Source of the DNA: Tatumella citrea
GTDB lineage: Bacteria; Pseudomonadota; Gammaproteobacteria; Enterobacterales; Enterobacteriaceae
Assembly (NCBI RefSeq): GCF_002163585.1
Contig: NZ_CP015579.1
Span: 2,480,001 to 2,544,000, forward strand
DNA: 64,000 nucleotides
Direction of reading: 5' to 3'
Position 1 is the stretch's first letter, and each line of letters starts with the position of its first letter. This document shows positions 63,701-64,000 of the stretch, one piece after another. The notes beneath the pieces were generated by a model. That model made no database searches. It was given only the letters and a program-made list of their open reading frames with translations, and had not been told where the DNA came from. The position numbers and the translations under genes are program-made.

Positions 63701-64000
63701 CAGCTCACCAGTGGCTTTGCCCGGAATATCGACCCTGGCGGTACTCTCACCAACAATACGATATTCGGAAGCAGGCTTCAGGGGTGCCTGGCCACTGTTG
63801 GTTATACGGATATGCTGACCGCGGACTAAGTCAGCAAACGAGAGGCTGCGTCTTTCAGCGCCCTCTTCTGCGACTGAGAAAACTCCGTCGAGCAAAATTA
63901 ACTGTTGTGGTTCGACAGACAACCGGCGGGCGGCTTCGTGGCGCAGCCATAGTCTGGCCTCAGCGGCAGCCTGACGAAGCGGAACGGCAGAAATCTGAAT
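60737..64000 (-). CDS. Molybdopterin-binding dehydrogenase fused to triheme cytochrome c (5' end outside window)
   Basis: The frame is open to the right edge of the window (at least 1,087 codons), so the gene continues beyond it; a TTG at 63922 is not a real start. The N-terminal two-thirds is an aldehyde-oxidase/IorB-type Mo domain (EYRIVGESTARVDIPGKATG, GVSALPNTFAHESYMDELA, the late PPLGAGESASVPSAAAIANA with the catalytic Glu). A hydrophobic segment encoded at about 61960-62030 follows. The C-terminal third is a cytochrome with CAVCH (encoded at 61847-61861), CGACH and CVACH. It corresponds to the separate Mo and cytochrome subunits encoded at 4561-8572, joined in one chain. A 2Fe-2S gene is expected just beyond the window. 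Confidence 0.93.
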   Translation of the reverse strand: MQISAVPLRQAAAEARLWLRHEAARRLSVEPQQLILLDGVFSVAEEGAERRSLSFADLVRGQHIRITNSGQAPLKPASEYRIVGESTARVDIPGKATGELTWVQDMRVPGMLHGRVIRPPYAGFDSGAFVGQSLIDIDESSVAHIEGLISVVRIADFVGVVAEREDQAEQAMYSLKIRWKQWQQAIPDMSDVEQAIRDNPRTSRVVHDTGEVDAALASADRRLTRRYLWPYQLHGSIGPSCAVADYSPDLISVWSGTQNPHVLQADIAWLLECEESLIEINRMEAAGCYGRNCADDVAADAVLLSRAVGRPVRVQLTRQQEHLWEPKGTAQLMEVDGGLDENGHPLVYDFKTSYPSNGSPTLALLLTGRVDPVALAYEMGDRTSIPPYDYKHMRITIEDMAPLIRASWMRGVSALPNTFAHESYMDELAKAAGVDPVEYRLRYIKDERAAELMKATAGRAGWQPKATGTAIVPDENGILRGRGFAYARYIHSKFPGFGAAWAAWVADVAIDKKSGEIAVTRITVGHDAGMMVNPAGVQHQIHGNVIQSTSRALKETLTFENSTIAAKEWGAYPVLTFPEVPDVDVLMMPRPYDPPLGAGESASVPSAAAIANAVFDATGIRFRELPITSDRLREALNGPDPQPQIAPPAKAPLKNTRRKWLFGGVTGLAGAAVGLAINAMPWRMAIAPVETPSAGTWSEATLERGRQVAAAGDCAVCHTASEGAVNAGGLRMDTPFGALYSTNITPDPDTGIGNWSYTAFERAMREGISRDGHHLYPAFPYTSFRKISDGDMQALYAWLMSRPAVKQTPPPNEMRFPFSFRPLMAGWNAMFLGRGEYQQDTTQSAGWNRGAYLVEGAGHCGACHSPRNLLGAEKSGASALSGGWVDGWEAPALNQLSQAAVPWTEESLYRYLSTGHDAGHGIAAGPMGPVVSHLATLPESDLRAMAHYLSNINGQTSPRPQPASATSAVAFSTGNAIAGERLFNGACVACHSAAQGGPKLFGVSPDLSKSSSVFSSQPDNLLQVILQGIDKPATDGLGYMPGFAGNMSDKQIADIAAFLRQRYASNEPAWEDLPARVAKVRANPGSH

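Noticed and set aside
63920..63922. TTG as start codon of the molybdenum dehydrogenase-cytochrome fusion
   Set aside because: The frame continues to the edge of the window with family-like sequence (AVPLRQAAAEARLWL), so the gene is simply cut by the window.

Overview
The window looks like chromosomal DNA of a member of the Enterobacterales with roughly even base composition. Several genes are close relatives of Escherichia coli genes and keep their local order: yajD, the frw/ptsA phosphotransferase genes, yghU, and yegTUV with yegW. A 2,5-diketogluconate-reductase-like C-terminus and two sets of molybdenum/cytochrome c dehydrogenases fit a sugar- and aldehyde-oxidising genus of the Erwiniaceae such as Tatumella or Pantoea. 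That genus assignment is inference.

Layout. 0-3 kb: aldo/keto reductases (one with a locally scrambled frame), a LysR regulator and an atypical SDR. 3.4-8.6 kb: a leftward operon for a periplasmic molybdenum hydroxylase: Mo subunit with Tat signal, 2Fe-2S subunit, triheme cytochrome c and XdhC maturation factor. 9-20 kb: small-molecule accessory genes: an Fsr-like exporter, an MDR reductase broken by an 11-bp duplication, an SDR, an EmrB/QacA-type exporter with an AraC regulator, a LysR-controlled group of small alpha+beta-barrel enzymes, and an FAH-family hydrolase. 20.3-24.7 kb: AT-rich, foreign-looking DNA around yajD, with a WaaY-like LPS kinase, an unrecognised protein carrying a HEPN-type RX4H motif, a convergent unrecognised protein with a PIN-like pattern of acidic residues, and a gene remnant.

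24.7-29.1 kb: a complete gamma-butyrolactone operon in the order known from Agrobacterium (blcABC = attKLM): succinate-semialdehyde dehydrogenase, Fe-alcohol dehydrogenase, AHL/butyrolactone lactonase. A divergent IclR gene faces it across two adjacent dyads. 29.1-31.4 kb: NUDIX hydrolase, membrane diguanylate cyclase and a run of 19 C. 31.4-38.8 kb: an apparent amine/amino-acid catabolic cluster (FAD oxidase, RidA, ornithine-cyclodeaminase-like protein, AraC regulator, APC permease) and a PhyH-type dioxygenase with its own AraC regulator. 39.5-44.2 kb: the fructose-like PTS (ptsA divergent from frwC-frwB-frwD) without the pflDC genes that separate frwB from frwD in E. coli.

44.2-56.2 kb: regulator/enzyme pairs (LysR-GNAT, TetR-SnoaL), a YdeP-family molybdoprotein with a DUF488 protein, a polar amino-acid ABC transporter behind an attenuator-like hairpin, an MBL-fold protein with an altered metal motif, a formate/nitrite-type channel and yghU. 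56.3-60.4 kb: the yegW/yegVUT nucleoside or sugar salvage locus. 60.7-64 kb: a second molybdenum dehydrogenase whose Mo subunit is fused through a membrane segment to a triheme cytochrome c; its 5' end lies outside the window.

All positions, motifs and dyads were read by eye. Family names come from remembered sequence signatures, and no database search was run.
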